Positions 1 to 10,055 of a stretch of DNA of 64,000 nucleotides are shown piece by piece. The notes beneath the pieces are model-generated. The model saw only the letters and a program-made list of their open reading frames with translations. It made no database searches and had not been told where the DNA came from. The stretch spans positions 221,835,803-221,899,802 of the forward strand of contig OV884059.1 in NCBI GenBank assembly GCA_930367215.1, read 5' to 3'. Source of the stretch: Pollenia angustigena (taxonomy: Eukaryota; Arthropoda; Insecta; Diptera; Polleniidae). Each line of letters begins with the position of its first letter. Positions within the stretch are counted from its first letter, which is position 1. The position numbers were made by a program, and so were the translations under genes.

Positions 1-1140
1 AGATATTTAATATATGCATCCTATGGAAGGTATTTCTCCCCTGCGCCTACCCGCTTTATTTTTATATTTAAAAGTGTAATATACCATAAGAGTGACTTCT
101 ACAAAGTTTGAACATTATCACTTTAACAGTTTTTAGGATATCCGATATTAAACATTGGCGTCCTATGGAGTGTAACACTTCCCCCGCTGCTATTTAAATT
201 TTGGGACTCAGAGGATCCTACTACCAAAAGTTCAACAAAATGCTTGCAGCGGCTCTTATTAATATTTCTATCTATGAGGGGAACTGCTCCTCCTCTGTCT
301 ACCCCGCCCATTACTATATTGAAATTTAAAGTTTGCCATAATAGTAGTTTTAACTACGTTTGAAGACTCGCCCTTTAATAGTTCTTCAGTTGAGCGATAT
401 TTAATATATACATCCTATGAGAGGTATTCCCCCCTGCGCCTACCCGCTTTATTTTTATTTTCAATAGTGTAGTATACCATATTAGTGACTTCTACAAAGT
501 TTGAACATTCTCCCTATAACAGTTCTTAAGATATGCGATATTAAACATTGGCGTCCTATGGGGAAAACCACTTTCCCCACTGCTACTTTATTTCAATTTT
601 GGGACTCAGAAGATCCTACTACCAAAATTTCAACAAAATGCGTGCAGTGGCTCGCTATTATTAATATTTCTATCTATGAGGGGTACTGCTCCTCCCCTGT
701 CTCTCCCGCCCATTTTTATATTGAAATTTATAGTTTACGATAATAGTAGCTTTAACCACGTTTGAAGACTCTCCCTTTAAAAGTTCTTCAGTTGATCGAT
801 ATTTAATGTATGCATCCTATGGGAGGGATTTCCCCCCCCTGCGCCTACCCGCTTTATTTTTATTTTCAAAAGTGTAGTATGCCATAAGAGTGACTTCTAG
901 AAAGTTTGAACATTCTCGCTATTACAGTTCTTAAGATATGCGATGTTAAACATTGGCGTCCTATGGGGGATTCCAATACCCCCGCTGCTATTTTATTTAA
1001 ATTTTGGGGCTCAGAAGATCCTACTACAAAAAGTTCAGCAAAATGCGTCCAGCGGCTCTTAAGATATGCGATAATTAATATTGGCATTCTATAGGGGGTA
1101 CCAATTCCCCTGCCCCTATTGAAAAAATAAGTAGCCTATT
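1..1140. repeat. Higher-order tandem repeat, about 398-bp units
   Basis: A long unit starting GATATTTAAT(A/G)TATGCATCC recurs at about 2, 396 and 798, so the period is about 394-402 bp, and the window opens inside the array. Each unit is built from about three diverged subunits of about 130 bp that share the pattern 'CTATGRGGG ... CCCCTGC ... TTTATATT'. Short ORFs here are by-products of the repeat. The third unit runs into the LINE-like tail that follows. The array could be a satellite or the internal repeats of a larger element. No coding content is seen. Confidence 0.75.
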
Positions 1141-1421
1141 TTATTTTTAGGGCTGACGTGAAGTTACTGTAAAAATTTCAGGAAAATCGGTTCAGTAGTT
1201 TCGGAGTCTATAAGCCAACAAACAAACAAACAAACAAACACACAAACATTTTTCATTTTTATATATATAGATAATGGCTAGATCGATTTTGGATTTCAAA
1301 ATCAACTAACCATCATCACTCCTCCTTGTACCTTCCCTAACAATTTTATGGCAATCGGTCGAGCCGTTCTCGAGTTATGGAGTGACAATCAAAATGTACA
1401 CTTCTTTTTATATATATAGAT
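1140..1421 (+). mobile_element. Two consecutive non-LTR-type 3' tails
   Basis: The first tail (about 1165-1272) reads 'GGTTCAGTAGTTTCGGAGTC', then a CAAA microsatellite (about 1217-1250), then TTTTTATATATATAGAT. The second (about 1290-1421) has a related layout, with 'GGTCGAGCCGTTCTCGAG' and again a TTTTTATATATATAGAT end. Short conserved 3' regions ending in an A/T microsatellite are typical of truncated LINEs (RTE-like) or SINEs that use them. No ORF remains, so the clade is inference only. Confidence 0.4.
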
Positions 1422-1902
1422 TTTCATCCTTGACTGCCGCGGCAAATTACTTTCTTTATAAAAAAAAATAAATTTGATGAACTTTTGCCAGATTAAAAAA
1501 TCAAAATTTGGATTTAAAATCATAAACAGTTCAACAAAATAACCACAATACTAACAATTGTTAAAAAGCTAAGGCACGAGCTCTTTATTTACATTTGTCC
1601 CTTCAAGTCAACAAGAAAAAGAAAGACAAAAAGTACGAAAAACAAAAGTAAGGAAGAACATGTAAATCAATTAAAATAGAAAATAGATAATCACTCAAGG
1701 CAAAAATTTCGATCTACCAAAGGTTAAATACAATTTGGTTTAAATATTTATGTTTGACTATTGACTGCCAGCAGTCGTCAATGGCTGTGAGTGTTAAACG
1801 GTAAAACCCTCTGAAGAGATTCAGTGGCTGCAATCGAAACATATAGAAGAAATCTGTCCGTGAAAGCCTGGGTTCGATTCCCGCGGCAGTCAAGAATGAA
1901 AA
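1421..1902 (+). mobile_element. Fold-back/SINE-like element with tRNA-like B box
   Basis: The ends are inverted repeats of 22 bp with one mismatch (1421-1442 and 1881-1902, core CTTGACTGCCGCGG). Near the right end, GGTTCGATTCC (1871-1881) is an exact match to the Pol III B-box consensus, inside a tRNA T-arm-like stretch GGGTTCGATTCCC. No convincing A box lies at the right distance, and the T stem is only about 3 bp plus a wobble, so this is not a working tRNA. It is either a tRNA-derived SINE remnant or a fold-back element that captured a tRNA 3' half. The interior (about 1477-1570) also carries part of the dispersed family at 1906-2056. Confidence 0.5.
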
Positions 1903-1905
1903 ATT

Positions 1906-2056
1906 ACCAATAAATTTTAATTAATTTCATGTTGTAAAATTCTTTTTTTCATAAAAATAATTTAATGAAAATTAAATTTAATGATTAAAATATCAAAATT
2001 TGGATTAAACCCCATAAACAGTTCAACAAAATAACCACAATACTAATTATTGTTAA
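1906..2056 (+). repeat. Dispersed AT-rich repeat (family A)
   Basis: The stretch ATTTTAATTAATTTCATG ... TTTAATGAAAATTAAATTT is followed by CATAAACAGTTCAACAAAAT and AACCACAATACTAATTATTG. Partial copies of the same order lie at about 1477-1570, 9030-9097, 9818-9900 and 15135-15220. No ORF or clear TIR is seen, so it is probably a non-autonomous element. Confidence 0.6.
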
Positions 2057-2787
2057 AAAATTTTACTCAAAAAATATGTAAATAAAATAAGAATTGCACA
2101 ATATTTGGCAAAATTATTTTGAATGAAATTTCCTAACATTTCAATAAAAAAATAACAATTTAATTATTAAAACTATTTTAAACAAAAATAAAATAATTTT
2201 TATTTTATTTATGTTGAACATCTAAGTAAGTGATTATATAGAAACAAGTGTTTTCTCTGTATGTTTCCACATAAAGCAAAACTTTAATTAAAAACGAATC
2301 TTTATATTGCGCCAATTTAATATAAATTTTTATTTCGCAACAGAAAAAACTTTATGCACAAGTCCCCTTAATATTGTTAAAAATACTTCTTAAACAAACT
2401 AGGGAATATGTTGCATATATTAAGGCGAAAAACAAGATTTATTTTTCCATTTGCCAATATTAAACAAAAACAGCAACTCATACAAACTGTATTACAACAG
2501 CTGCTTTTATTCCTGCTTCCATAACTGTGTGGCAACATATTTCCTTGCAGCTGAGTTTATGTAATAAAGCAAAGAAAAAAAATTTAAAAAAATCCAATAT
2601 AAGTCAAAATTACATTTGAGATTTTTCGAATCATTGAAGCAAAAAGTATCTTTAGCTCATAAAACAAAAAGAACTTCCTTAAGTTTCATAAAACACATTT
2701 TATTTTTTTTAAAGTAAAATAACTCGCAAATATATTTTTGTAATTTTATGAGGTTGTTATTAAAAAAAAAAGATAGTTTTTTATAAA
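2057..2787. other. AT-rich spacer, no gene seen
   Basis: Low-complexity A/T-rich sequence with frequent stops in all frames. I see no repeat family, RNA gene or conserved motif here. Confidence 0.5.
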
Positions 2788-3532
2788 CCCAGCGGGAAAA
2801 AGAAGGAGTATGGAGGCCTTCCAGAAGGCCTCTTTACCCCTTCTTTTGGATAAACAAGGCCTTCTCGCTCCATTCCATACTCATATCTTTTTTACACGCG
2901 TTGTCATTGCGGAGAAGGCCTTCCGCTTTCCTTTCTTCCCCAGAGCTTCTCAAAGGCCTTCAAATAAATGGCTCTTAGAAGGCTTTCCAGAGAATGACTT
3001 TCAAAAGGCCTTAGCAAAAAGGTTATCTTGAAGGATTTTTAAGAAAGGTATGTTAAAAGGCCTTTCAATTAATGGCTCTTAAAAGTCCTTTCAGACCATC
3101 CTTCTACAAATGCATTAAAGGTCATATTGAAGGGCTATCAGTCTAAAACATTAAGGAATATTTCCTTGCAAATGAAATTAGAAGACTGAATAGGCTTCAT
3201 GTATGTACATATCAGATCTCCAATATAGAAAATGAAACAACACTTAACTTTTTATATACTTATGTATTTTTTTTTTACAAACGTATGTTTATATATTTTA
3301 TTAAACTTATTGTAGTGTAATAAAACATGTGATACCTATTTTTTTATTGAAATAATCAAATTTGCTAAATATTGTAAAATTGATTGCAAATAAAAGTTTA
3401 TAATAAAATAAAACTTTTAATATTTTTGATATTTGGCCAATTTGTTGTTTAATTGATTTGTTTTTTATTTAAGCTAATAGGGCCTAAGGTTAATTAATGT
3501 AAATAAAAAGCAATTTTTTATTACAGTTTTCC

Positions 3533-3575
3533 CGACGTTTCGTCGATTTTTTGTCGACTTTTTCAAGGGAGCGTC
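3533..3575 (-). ncRNA. Degenerate hammerhead-ribozyme motif of the Penelope-like element
   Basis: Read on the minus strand: TTGAAAAA (in place of core CTGANGA), stem II GTCGA/TCGAC with loop CAAAAAA, then GAAACGTC. The last block matches the minimal GAA-AC-GU-C arrangement (2-bp stem III plus cleavage C) known from Penelope hammerheads. Stem II is perfect, but two core positions are changed (C3 to U, G8 to A), so self-cleavage is unlikely. It lies 3' of the GIY-YIG ORF. Confidence 0.5.
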
Positions 3576-3762
3576 TATTTAAAATTTTAAAAAATATATA
3601 AATTAACATAAATACAAAAAAATTACATTAAAAGAGTTAAACTTACAATATGAGTTTTTCACATTAAATTAAATTTCTCCTTTTACATGTAACATTAAAC
3701 ATATAAACATAAAACATAAATTTAAAGTTAAACACATATCAAAACAAGTATCACTGTCACGA

Positions 3763-4494
3763 TTAAGTAATTGCAACCCTATAATTTGCGCTAATATTGT
3801 TAGTGTCTTCTTTGACATTCATCGTCTTCTTTATGTTTTCTTGTATCCTTAGACTTTCAATTGTAAATCTCTTCTTATCCCCCCTTACTTTATCTAGTAT
3901 TCGCACCCCCTCAAAATCAATTTTATGTTGTGTATTTAAAATGTGTGTTGATAATGCTGTCGTTTCTTTTTTCCTTTGTATATCCATCATATGTTCTCCC
4001 ATTCTAGTTTCAAGGGATCGTTTTGTTGTTCCAATGTATATGAGTTCGCAACTTTGTTCGTTATTCCCTTTACATTGTAATTCGTACACAATGTTGTTTT
4101 GTTTTTGTTTTTCTATTGGAGCTTTTATTGCAGAGAATATAGTGCTAAGTGTTTTATTGGGTTTATAAGCAAAGCTTATATTATTTGTTTCTATTGACGT
4201 TCGTATGTTTTTATTATCAGTGAGGCCCGGGATGTATTTTACACTGTAAAAATATTTTTGTTCTTTTTCTATATTAGTGGGGTTATTATCATTTTTATTT
4301 TTTATTTTCGTAATTGTGTCTTCTATTAGTGTTGATATAAGTTTATTTGGGAAACTATTGCTTTTAAGGATATTGAAAATTATATTTTTGTTTTTAGTGT
4401 GAAAAAGTTCATCGCTTATGTTTAAAACCCTGGAGATGAAATTTTTAGCAGTGTTGATTTTTTGATTTTTCGGTTGGGTTGCGTTGAAATTCAT
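3763..4494 (-). CDS. Penelope-like element C-terminus: post-RT linker plus GIY-YIG endonuclease (partial)
   Basis: This is an open 243-aa frame. Residues about 1-130 are a lysine/asparagine-rich linker of the kind that follows the RT domain in Penelope-like proteins. The GIY-YIG nuclease lies at about 135-205: VYEL (136-139), YIG (153-155), the catalytic arginine in 'RSLETRMGEH' (about R164) and EH at 167-168. C141, C149, H184 and H190 fit the CCHH zinc-binding set found in Penelope endonucleases. In the family, this domain nicks target DNA for reverse transcription. A full protein would have several hundred residues of RT upstream; these are absent, so the fragment cannot mobilise itself. 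The apparent Met start is probably internal to the original frame. The opposite-strand ORF at 3797-4168 is its shadow. Confidence 0.88.
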   Translation of the reverse strand: MNFNATQPKNQKINTAKNFISRVLNISDELFHTKNKNIIFNILKSNSFPNKLISTLIEDTITKIKNKNDNNPTNIEKEQKYFYSVKYIPGLTDNKNIRTSIETNNISFAYKPNKTLSTIFSAIKAPIEKQKQNNIVYELQCKGNNEQSCELIYIGTTKRSLETRMGEHMMDIQRKKETTALSTHILNTQHKIDFEGVRILDKVRGDKKRFTIESLRIQENIKKTMNVKEDTNNISANYRVAIT

Positions 4495-4545
4495 TATCCT
4501 TCCTGTACAGTAGTACAGTACCTATCTTCCTCAATGAACAAAACT

Positions 4546-4800
4546 CAACTAAAATGATTTACATTATTGTTTTTATTTTGTATATTAATATGTACCTACT
4601 TTGTTACTTTGTTTTTATAACGGGATCTGAATTCTTTCGCTTTGGCGAAGAAAACAAAACAAAAAATTTTACTCTTTCTTTTTTCAACTAAAATGATTTA
4701 CCACATATGTTACTTTGTTTTTGTAAAGGGATCTGAATTCTTTTGCTTTTGCTTGTGCAAAAAAAAACAAAACAAAAAAATGTTACTCCTTCTTTTCTCG
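4546..4800 (+). repeat. Tandem duplication of about 130 bp
   Basis: A block starting TCAACTAAAATGATTTAC and running through GGGATCTGAATTCTTT to AAAACAAAACAAAAAA appears at about 4546-4683 and again at 4685-4800, with small indels. It is internal to the AGGCCT-rich element, next to the nested Penelope fragment, and may be the duplicated target flank. Confidence 0.65.
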
Positions 4801-4954
4801 CTTCTCATACCAAGAGCCGAGGCCTTCTATGAGGCATTTTTTAGCAGTTACGTAAGAATAGTAATTAAATCAAAAAATTTTTTAAGCAGGCCTTTAAAAA
4901 GGCCTCAAGAAAGAAGGTCTTCTGAGTTTTCCCGCTGGGGATCACATACAGCGA

Positions 4955-5054
4955 TACGTTTTTATTACACAACCACCATAAGCGTTTGCGTTTTTCATAT
5001 TTCTAACATACCGAACACTAAAGAACAGCTTATAATGTTAATTTTCGAACACTG
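4955..5054 (+). mobile_element. Terminal fragment of the CAGTGTTCGAAAATAAAC hAT MITE
   Basis: The motifs GTTTGCGTTTTTCATA, ACCGAACACTAAAGAACAG and the terminus TTTTCGAACACTG follow the order of the last 100 bp of the intact copy at 31847-32388. The other end is absent. The fragment abuts the TIR element ending at 4939. Confidence 0.6.
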
Positions 5055-6261
5055 TTTTTAAGACCTTTAACTAGTTCTTGATCGTAAATCCAAACAATTG
5101 TACATGAATAACTGAAGAGCATGCAACTTATTTTTAGAGACTTAACTAACAAAATGGCCACAATGGTATTAATGTAAGAAAAAATGGGAATATAACAGAA
5201 TATCAGTGTAATGGTATATCAGTATAATAATATTATAATTAAGCTTTTTAAGTTAACAGGGATACAAAAAGTATTACAAAATAATTAAAGCACACGACTA
5301 CCCATCTAAACTCTAAAAGGCTCTATTTCTGGTCACTATAAAATTTTTAATAAAAAAGAATTTGTTTTTAACTACAATAAAATTTTCGTTAAAGTAAAAT
5401 TGTCAGTAATATTTCACTTGCTCTTATAGAAATTCGTAATTGCAGTTATTTTTTTTTTGTATAGTTGCCATTACAACTTGAAAAATTTTTTTTAAAATTT
5501 TTATAAAATGTGTTGAAATGTGTGTGCAACCTTTCGTGGAATACGTGCTTTACAAGCTGTCATAGAAAATGTTTTTATATTAAGCTATTTGTTTGCAACA
5601 TCAAATGAAAGAAAATATTTTTTTAAAGTATTTCATGGTAAAAAAGGAGCTTTTATATTATAAATGTACATTAAATTTTATGGAATTTTAATAAACACTT
5701 AATTGCATGTCAAATAGTACAAAGAATAGTGATGGGATTAACAAATTTAATTTTAATTATTCTAATTATAAAATAGAGCTCATTAATAATAAATTGTAGG
5801 TTTTTTAATTTAACAAACTTATGCAATATATACTCTACTCTCTGCACTCTTTCACCATAGTTATACATAATTTTAAAGCGTCTAGTAGTTTCCTAACAGA
5901 GAACAGTTTCGTTGCTCTTTTTTATGCTTTGGAATACAATCTCATATATAGAAACCTTTGTTGACAAAATAAATGAGTACAGTAACCAAACGCATACAAA
6001 CCATCAAGAAAACGGAGTGTAAAAACTATATGCAAATGTCAAGGAACACTCCCAAAAGCCGCGAATACTGAACGAATGGTATGAATGGTTTTTATTCTGA
6101 TTGATAACATTGACAACAAAAATTTAACAATATAGTTTTGGCTTTTGCTAGGAAAAAAATCTTAAGTTAATATAATTACAAAAAATACCAATTTTCTTAC
6201 GACAATAACAAAAGTATTTATTGTTTCTAAAATTTCTTCGTAAATCGTTACATTTTTATAC
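5055..6261. other. AT-rich spacer, no gene seen
   Basis: About 1.2 kb of A/T-rich sequence without long ORFs, tRNA-like folds or repeat families that I recognise. Confidence 0.5.
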
Positions 6262-6567
6262 GCACTCCTCAATAGTGAAGTATGATAACCATGACAACAT
6301 GGTTACGTCTTAACTTATTATGGTTACCAAGACAATAACATGATTGCTTATTAACTTATATTGGTTACCATGACAATAACATGATTACTTCTTAACTTAT
6401 TATGGCTACCATGACAATAATATGATTACTTTCTCGCTTATTATGATAAACACGATAAGAATATAAATAAGGGAAAAATATTATTATGTAATAATACGAA
6501 TATATATAATCGCAATATGGTGACTACAATCATGAATCTTATCATAATATGTTTTTTCTTTGCGTGT
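6262..6567. mobile_element. Fold-back-type element with about 60-bp internal repeats
   Basis: 'GGTTACCATGACAATAACAT' followed by GATTACTTCTTAACTTATTA repeats three to four times (6285-6440). It is followed by a segment ending GACTACAATCATGAATCTTA and TTTTTTCTTTGCGTGT (6543-6567), which is the TIR of the CACGCAGAGAAAAA family. A second copy with the same internal order lies at about 21500-21755. Confidence 0.6.
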
Positions 6568-7984
6568 TAACTATCATATGGTCGGCCTTGACCCGCAAGC
6601 TGTACACACAGATTGCAACGAATACTGGACGAATGGTGTGAAGGTTTTCATGTGGCATCATGTATTTCATTGATTGATGTACAACGGCATCACAAAAAGA
6701 GATTGTTAAGAATGAAATAAAAAAAAGAAATGATCTTACACATATCAATGTATATTGTTATTGTTGTCGATTAAAGTCAATGTAAAAGCAATAAATTTAT
6801 GAATTTATGCAGCAAAAGTGGATGTCTTCAAACTGCTCTCTGCTTCCTAAACCTTGTGCTTTATGTGAAATTATAACAAATTTCTAACAATAAAGATATT
6901 AAAACTGCTAAATATTTTAATTTAAATGCTATTTTTTGTCAAAACATTTTTACTGGAACAATCTGTAAAGTTAACTTATAACTAAAACTGCAAATCATTC
7001 CAAACTTCATTTAGTCAAACCAAAATTAAAAAATTGTATTAAACTTTTTTTCCAGAAATCAATGATTACATTACCTTTTAAATTTCCCGAGAACGTTTCC
7101 TTGTCACAGTTATTTTACTCTTACATTATCAAATTAACCAAATCATCAAATCACATTACGCAATTTTTTCCATCAAATTATCTTGTTTTTTTATTCCTAA
7201 CAGCAACATCATTGAAATTGTATCTGAACGATTTTGTCTAATTTAACTGCTACTGCAACGTTTCACATGCGAAATGTTGGCAATTTGTAAAAGTAGTATT
7301 GAATCGTGCAATTGCATAAGGAAATTGTGTGCAAAAACCACCAGCTTTTAGCAATTTGAAACTTTTGATCATGCATCCATGAATGTTCCCATAAACGCAA
7401 GCATACATACATATGTATGTACACACATCTCTACCAATACCAAGGTAACGAAATCTGAACAGCAATCAGAGACAAGTCAATGCATGTGCATGTCACAATT
7501 CGTTTCAGCTCCTCATAAAAATGACATGTCTAGAAAGATAAGGATAAATAATCAAAGAAAGTTTCAATTGCAGTTTTTTTTTTTTGGTTTTAGTAGCAAA
7601 CATTCATGTGAATTTCGAGCAAAAATGCATTTGAGTAAACATTCAAATACCTGACAATACATACATACATGTAAATATACAAATATATTAACTTAAACAT
7701 GCAAAAATACACAATAGAAACGTTTCCGTTAACAATTTCCTCCATATTACAGAAAGCATCAAATATCAAAACTGAAAAGCAGTAGATTAAAAGAAAATTT
7801 TTGCAGGAGTTCGAGTTTGTCTCGTAACAAATTTGAACGATTTGAAATTTTTGTTATCTGTATTTGATAAAACTTAAACGGTGATGTTTTTTGTTATTGA
7901 GAACATTTCTGTAACAAAAATATAAGTATCCCTGCTTGTGGTGCTATGCTTTAGGTAACTTCGTACAGTGGGCCAGTAAAAAAA
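6568..7984. other. Spacer, no gene seen
   Basis: A/T-rich sequence with short CATA/TATG microsatellite patches around 7405-7425 and 7655-7675. The small ORFs show no protein-like composition. Confidence 0.5.
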
Positions 7985-8995
7985 AAAACAAGTAAAATAG
8001 TATAGTCTGCCAAGCTCGATCATATATCACCTTACAACACAGTCTTAAGAGACAATTTTTTGGAAGCGTATCTACCCTATTGGGTATCAATACCCTTGGA
8101 CACGACATATCAAAATTATTTTGTGCGGCTAAGATTCATATTAAAGTTCAGTGTGAGACCTATGGACAATTTTAGACTTATCAGTACAACATTTTGCCAT
8201 GACATCATAGTATTGTATAAATTATTGCACTCAGTTTATAGCTACTAATGGAGTGCTGCGGTCAAACATATAATTTTTAATAATATTTGTTAGGATAACA
8301 ATTTCAATAAAGTGAGCTTGTTCCAAATTTTATTTAAATACACAAAGACTCTATTCCGAAAAAGCTTGCACCCAGAGAAAAAAATGTTTAAATATGGTCA
8401 ACTCCAACAATACTATGTTTAAAGAAAATTTTAACCATATTATGTTCAATTTAACCATATTATTGTCAACGACATCCATACTATGGATAAAATAGTCCTC
8501 CATCAAGAAGCCACAACCATATTATGGTTGCCTCCGAACATATTATGGTTAATAATAACTAAAATATGTTTAACATTTATAATAGCATGGTTGGTTTTCA
8601 ACCATATTGTAATTTTTAACCATAACATGTTTAGAGGCAACCATAGTATGGTTGTGACTTCTTGATGGAGGACTATTTTAACCATAATATGGTTGTTGTT
8701 GACAATAATATAGTTAAATTAAACATAATATGGTTAAAATTTTCTTTAAACATAGTATTGTTGGAGGTGACCATATTTAAACATGTTTTTTCTCTGCGTG
8801 TGTAATGGGACTATGTGAAATTATGGACCGATTCTCACTATTTTCAACGCCTTGGTTCTTGCGAAATCTAGAACCTATTTAACAAATTTCAGCAAATTAT
8901 CTGCAAAATGAATACCTGTACTTTGCGCACAAGACTTACATATATGAACAGTTAGCCAGCCGAATGGACGGACATCATTAGACCAATTCAAGTCA
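7985..8995 (+). repeat. Dispersed repeat (family P), interrupted by a fold-back element
   Basis: The start 'ACAAGTAAAATAGTATAGTC' and the end, TTTGCGCACAAG then CAGCCGAATGGACGGACATC, match the beginning (42258) and end (about 42950) of the longer copy at 42258-43045. Other copies are at 34203-34442 and, inverted, at about 22478-22570. The middle is replaced by the palindromic element 8368-8802. No coding potential is seen. The start folds into a small TCGG...CCGA-type hairpin in the better copies. Confidence 0.6.
8368..8802. mobile_element. Near-complete palindromic fold-back element
   Basis: Two arms of about 215 bp are inverted copies over the whole length, centred near 8585. The ends are CACCCAGAGAAAAAAATG and CATGTTTTTTCTCTGCGTG. 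The arms carry many ATGGTTA/TAACCAT motifs. Symmetry is good enough that two 60-aa ORFs on opposite strands (8483-8665 and 8503-8685) read as near-identical peptides; they are artefacts. It inserted into the family P repeat. Related ends occur at 6567, 19168, 21740 and 33890. Confidence 0.85.
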
Positions 8996-9103
8996 TAAAA
9001 TATAATACATATAAAATTAAAATTATCAAAAAAAAAATTTTATTAATTTCATGCTATAAAATTCCTTTCTTCATAAAAATAATTTAATGAAAATAACATT
9101 CAA

Positions 9104-9802
9104 CCCAATAAGCATTTTGGCTGAGTTCAAGTGGAATTACATTTGAAATCCAGTCACAATTTCCAATTTCCAATGTTGAATTACAGTTGAAACACAGTTG
9201 AATTCAATAGCGAATCCAGCAAAATTCACCATTGAATTACAGTCGAACAAAACAGTACATTTACAGTGTAATTCCAGCCTTGAATAACAGTGTGATTCAA
9301 GTTGAACCAAACCTGTTTTAACACTTGAATTCAAGCATGGAATTGCAGTGGAACTCAAGTCGAACCGAACCTGTTTTTACCGTTGAATTAAAGCATGGAA
9401 TTTCAATGTTTTTCAAGCAACGTTACAACTGTATTTAAATAGTGTTTTCACCAGGGTAGGAAAAAATTCGACTCGCGAGCACAATTCGAGTCAACTCGCT
9501 CGTTTTAAAATTTGTGCTCGCGAGATTCATTTTTAAACTCGCGAGCACAAATTTTTTTCGACTCATAAGATTTTAGTGCTCGACTCGTAAGCATAAATTT
9601 TATTATAAAATCATCATCACCGCCGCCAATGATTTTGCAACAACTCTGTACCATATATAACATATGCTTAAATAAAATTTGTTGTTGTTTTTTAACAACC
9701 TTGAAACAGACTGGCAAGATAATGGATTTCAAATGTAATTCAAGCTTGGATTCACACTGGATTTCCAACATTGGAATTCACAAAAAATTTGCGCTTATTG
9801 GG
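9104..9802. mobile_element. Fold-back MITE with TIR CCCAATAAGC and TTGAATTCAA motifs
   Basis: The left end CCCAATAAGC (9104) pairs with GCTTATTGGG (9793-9802). Subterminal blocks ATTACATTTGAAATCCA and TGGATTTCAAATGTAAT are also inverted. The left arm (9120-9430) is a chain of TTGAATT / AATTCAA motifs. The central stretch 9465-9600 differs: it repeats ACTCGCGAGCAC and its complement, so a second palindromic element may be nested there. No transposase is seen. Confidence 0.6.
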
Positions 9803-9892
9803 AATGAACTTAAGCCTGATAAAAATATCAAAATTTGTTTTAAAAAAAATCATAAACAGTTTAACCAAATAACCACAATATTTATTATCGAA

Positions 9893-10055
9893 AAGTTTAA
9901 CTCTATTGCGTTCTATAACGGACAAAATTAAAAAGTGTTTCGTTTTCCAAGTCAATAGCTCCAGAAATTAGTGGCAGTTCACTTACTAAAAATTTAAATA
10001 TTTTAGAATTTTCTTTTTGACTCGGTTCGCTTAAGCTTTTAGCGCTCCATTTTGT
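9893..10055. mobile_element. Partial copy of the GGAGGG-TIR MITE
   Basis: AACTCTATTGCGTTCTATAA, CAATAGCTCCAGAAATTAG and GACTCGGTTCGCTTAAGC follow the same order as the intact copy at 45570-45828. Only the right half is recognisable, ending near 10055 in GCGCTCCA. Confidence 0.6.

Larger units (their letters stand above)
3470..4510 (-). mobile_element. 5'-truncated Penelope-like retroelement
   Basis: The minus strand holds a GIY-YIG endonuclease ORF (3763-4494) followed by about 290 bp of 3' untranslated sequence that contains a hammerhead-like motif. Both are hallmarks of Penelope-like elements. The reverse transcriptase core is missing; only the post-RT linker remains. The fragment sits inside the AGGCCT-rich TIR element. 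Confidence 0.8.
2788..4939. mobile_element. TIR element rich in AGGCCT palindromes, with nested insert
   Basis: The ends CCCAGCGGGAAAA (2788-2800) and TTTTCCCGCTGGG (4927-4939) are perfect inverted repeats. The two outer parts (2788-3150 and about 4780-4939) are full of AAGGCCTT-type palindromes that suit strong folding. A shorter relative without the insert lies at 17558-17941 (CCCAGCGGTAA ... TTACCGCTGGG). No transposase is present. No certain TSD was found, so the superfamily is open. A Penelope-like fragment and a tandem duplication occupy the middle. Confidence 0.65.

Noticed and set aside
1758..1893. Functional tRNA gene
   Set aside because: Only a B box and part of a T arm are present; no acceptor stem, D arm or anticodon arm.
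3797..4168. 123-aa plus-strand ORF
   Set aside because: Shadow of the minus-strand GIY-YIG frame.
8483..8685. Two similar 60-aa ORFs on opposite strands
   Set aside because: Mirror images produced by the palindromic element, not genes.
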